A DNA stretch of 42,042 bases. Origin: Spirochaetaceae bacterium (GTDB lineage: Bacteria > Spirochaetota > Spirochaetia > Treponematales > Treponemataceae). The stretch's first letter is position 1. Every line of letters begins with the position of its first letter. Shown here one piece after another: positions 41,109-42,042 of this stretch. Under the pieces are notes generated by a model. That model did no database searches, was not told the origin of the DNA, and worked only from the letters and a program-made list of their open reading frames with translations. Where the stretch lies: positions 1 to 42,042 of the forward strand of contig JAGAAX010000051.1 in the NCBI GenBank assembly GCA_017614995.1, read 5' to 3'. The position numbers and the translations under genes were made by a program.

Positions 41109-41146
41109 GGACGCCCGCATTGGGGCGCTTTTGGAAGGAAAAATGA
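41105..41146 (+). CDS. Cassette D leader mini-ORF
   Basis: ATG 41105 to TGA 41144-41146; peptide MWTPALGRFWKEK. The stop overlaps the ATG of the next gene (ATGA, 41143-41146). It is the same frame and nearly the same peptide as in cassettes A and C. Confidence 0.5.
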   Translation: MWTPALGRFWKEK

Positions 41147-41346
41147 AAAAGAAATATAAAATATTACTAATTATTTTTATTATTTGCCTAATTCCTATAC
41201 CAAATTTTTACAAGGATGGTGGTACAATAACTTATTCCGCAATACTTTATAAAATAATAGATTGGAATCAGATTGATGGAAAACAAGGAACAGAATTTCA
41301 TATTTTCCCAACTAATTTGCATAGACTTGATTATTATGATAAATAA
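41143..41346 (+). CDS. Small membrane-anchored conserved hypothetical protein (cassette D)
   Basis: A 67-aa protein with one N-terminal hydrophobic helix (ILLIIFIICLIPIP) and a conserved-looking tail (KDGGTITYSAILYKIIDW and FHIFPTNLHRLDYYDK). I recognise the KDGGT.Y.A.LYK pattern from an uncharacterised family common in Firmicutes. Its ATG overlaps the mini-ORF stop; ggaagg lies 5-10 nt upstream. Confidence 0.65.
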   Translation: MKKKYKILLIIFIICLIPIPNFYKDGGTITYSAILYKIIDWNQIDGKQGTEFHIFPTNLHRLDYYDK

Positions 41347-41381
41347 GAATTTAAAAATCTTTTAAACTGTCTGATTAGAAT

Positions 41382-41414
41382 AATATTTCAGCAAGTCAAG
41401 CTTGCTGAAATATT
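41382..41414. terminator. Hairpin between the two parts of cassette D
   Basis: AATATTTCAGCAAG (41382-41395) pairs with CTTGCTGAAATATT (41401-41414), 14 pairs, loop TCAAG. The inner 25 nt are identical to the hairpin in cassette A (38761-38791), while the outer pairs changed on both sides. Confidence 0.5.
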
Positions 41415-41454
41415 ATATTTACAAATAATTTTGAATGAAAAAACAATAAAATCA

Positions 41455-41463
41455 TGCTATAAT
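41455..41463 (+). promoter_or_regulatory. Extended -10 promoter of the toxin-antitoxin pair
   Basis: TGCTATAAT is a perfect extended -10 element. No -35 box lies at 17 nt; TTGAAT at 41431 is too far. The start would be near 41470, with GGAGG (41470-41474) as ribosome site for the antitoxin. Confidence 0.55.
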
Positions 41464-41480
41464 ATAATCGGAGGTACAGT

Positions 41481-41678
41481 ATGTCAGATGTTGCCTTTGC
41501 AGATTTTACAGAACAAGTTCTCTCTCTTTCTTACGAACAGACAATTATTTTAATGGGTAAGATGTTGGAATCTTTAAAAACAAAACGTAGTGAAGAAAAT
41601 TATGCCGAAATGGAAAAAGATATTGCCCGAAGTTCAATGAACACAATGTGGGAGGAATTGAAAAATGACACATGGTGA
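41481..41678 (+). CDS. Antitoxin of a MazF/PemK-type toxin-antitoxin pair
   Basis: A 65-aa acidic, helical protein (MSDVAFADFTEQVLSLSYEQ, then LMGKMLESLKTKR and DIARSSMNTMWEELKNDTW). It lies directly upstream of, and overlaps by 14 nt, a PemK/MazF-like toxin gene. The sequence has no obvious DNA-binding domain but resembles short antitoxins that pair with MazF toxins in spirochaetes. GGAGG is 6 nt before the ATG. Confidence 0.72.
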   Translation: MSDVAFADFTEQVLSLSYEQTIILMGKMLESLKTKRSEENYAEMEKDIARSSMNTMWEELKNDTW

Positions 41679-42006
41679 GATTTGGACTATTGATTTTGGT
41701 GTACCAGTCGGAAGTTTACCTTCAAAAATTCGTCCTGCAGTCGTAATGCAAAATGATTTACTCGGTATAAAGGATTTGAATACCGCTGTTGTAATTCCAT
41801 TTTCTTCAAATCTAGACCGGGCAGATTTTGAACCAAATATTCTTTTCGAAAAATCAGAAACGGGCCTTTCAAAAGATTCTGTAGCAGTAATTCATCTCAT
41901 CGGTGCTGCAAATAAGTTTTGTTTTGAAAAGAAAGTATCAAAACTTTCAGATGAGAATTATCAAAGACTCGTAGAAGCAGTTGTAAAATTAATTGAAAAT
42001 AAATAA
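41665..42006 (+). CDS. PemK/MazF-type endoribonuclease toxin
   Basis: A 113-aa toxin of the MazF/PemK (CcdB-fold) family: GEIWTIDFGVPVGSLPSKIRPAVVMQNDL at the start, TAVVIPFSSNLDRA, GLSKDSVAVIHLIGAANK and a final helix. The KIRPAVV segment corresponds to the conserved RP motif of the family. MazF enzymes cut single-stranded RNA. The start is inside the antitoxin gene (overlap 41665-41678), so the pair is translationally coupled. It ends 4 nt before the next attC. Confidence 0.85.
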   Translation: MTHGEIWTIDFGVPVGSLPSKIRPAVVMQNDLLGIKDLNTAVVIPFSSNLDRADFEPNILFEKSETGLSKDSVAVIHLIGAANKFCFEKKVSKLSDENYQRLVEAVVKLIENK

Positions 42007-42010
42007 TCAC

Positions 42011-42042
42011 ATAACATGCGCTTCAAATCGGATGTCGGGTCT
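42011..42042 (+). repeat. attC site of cassette D, cut by the window end
   Basis: Begins with ATAAC (42011-42015) and matches the attC sites at 39219 and 41045 for its visible length, with one change (GCGCTT for GCACTT). The right half lies outside the window, so a further cassette is expected. Confidence 0.8.

Larger units (their letters stand above)
36315..42042 (+). mobile_element. Chromosomal integron (intI, attI and four cassettes; right end cut)
   Basis: The integrase gene is followed by attI and an array in which every cassette ends in an attC with inverted ATAAC/GTTAT ends. Cassette A is 37692-39276 (nuclease and a partner ORF), B is 39277-40194 (lipoprotein), C is 40195-41102 (secreted protein) and D is 41103 to the window end (small membrane protein plus a toxin-antitoxin pair). 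intI and the cassettes share one direction. This is opposite to most integrons and the same as reported for T. denticola. The cassettes are far richer in A and T than the core genes. The array probably continues past 42042. Confidence 0.92.

Overview
The window looks like chromosome of a host-associated Treponema. The evidence is indirect: an acyl-ACP thioesterase, DUF368 and CstA transporters, a six-helix chemoreceptor, LacI-like diguanylate cyclases, HU-like proteins with a C-terminal extension, and an integron whose integrase points the same way as its cassettes, a layout known from Treponema denticola. Core genes have moderate GC. From about 37.7 kb onward the sequence becomes very AT-rich. 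No rRNA or tRNA gene was recognised.

Layout. 1-60 is the start of gap (minus strand). 338-2069 holds a META-domain lipoprotein, a histidine phosphatase and an AlaX editing protein. 2434-6655 holds a LacI-like/GGDEF protein, a receiver/ATPase/cNMP regulator and an AT-rich orphan, separated by structured repeats. 6676-9769 holds corA with a long leader containing a 24-codon ORF, an HD protein, pyrE and yfcE. 9807-15999 holds a ROK regulator, a DUF2400 protein, a second LacI-like/GGDEF protein, DUF368, DUF4298 and a thioesterase. 16106-27986 holds cstA, a hypothetical gene, two chemoreceptors, an EAL protein and a paired M16 peptidase operon. 28184-34934 holds a MATE exporter, a HAD phosphatase, uxaC, pgk-tpiA and a secreted protein. 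34935-36169 holds a promoter, an eight-unit 23-bp repeat array and an HU-like gene. 36315 to the window end is a chromosomal integron: intI, attI and four cassettes with attC sites near 39219, 40140, 41045 and 42011 (the last cut by the window end).

Two themes stand out. First, many genes without a Shine-Dalgarno sequence have a sigma-70 type -10 box only 6-9 nt before the ATG, which suggests leaderless mRNAs. Second, every cassette begins with the same 26-nt block, which in three of the four (A, C, D) starts an ATG mini-ORF at the recombination point; cassette B has ATA in place of ATG. In cassettes B, C and D this frame ends in a TGA overlapping the ATG of the cassette gene (ATGA). The candidate cassette promoter in attI sits 7 nt before the mini-ORF of the first cassette, the same geometry as the leaderless host promoters. 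Together these suggest that cassette genes are translated by coupling to a mobile, cassette-borne leader peptide.

Signalling is rich in c-di-GMP and chemotaxis functions (two GGDEF proteins, one EAL protein, two chemoreceptors). Metabolism points to a sugar and uronate fermenter (gap, pgk, tpiA, uxaC, CstA-type transporter). All functional calls rest on motif recognition by eye.
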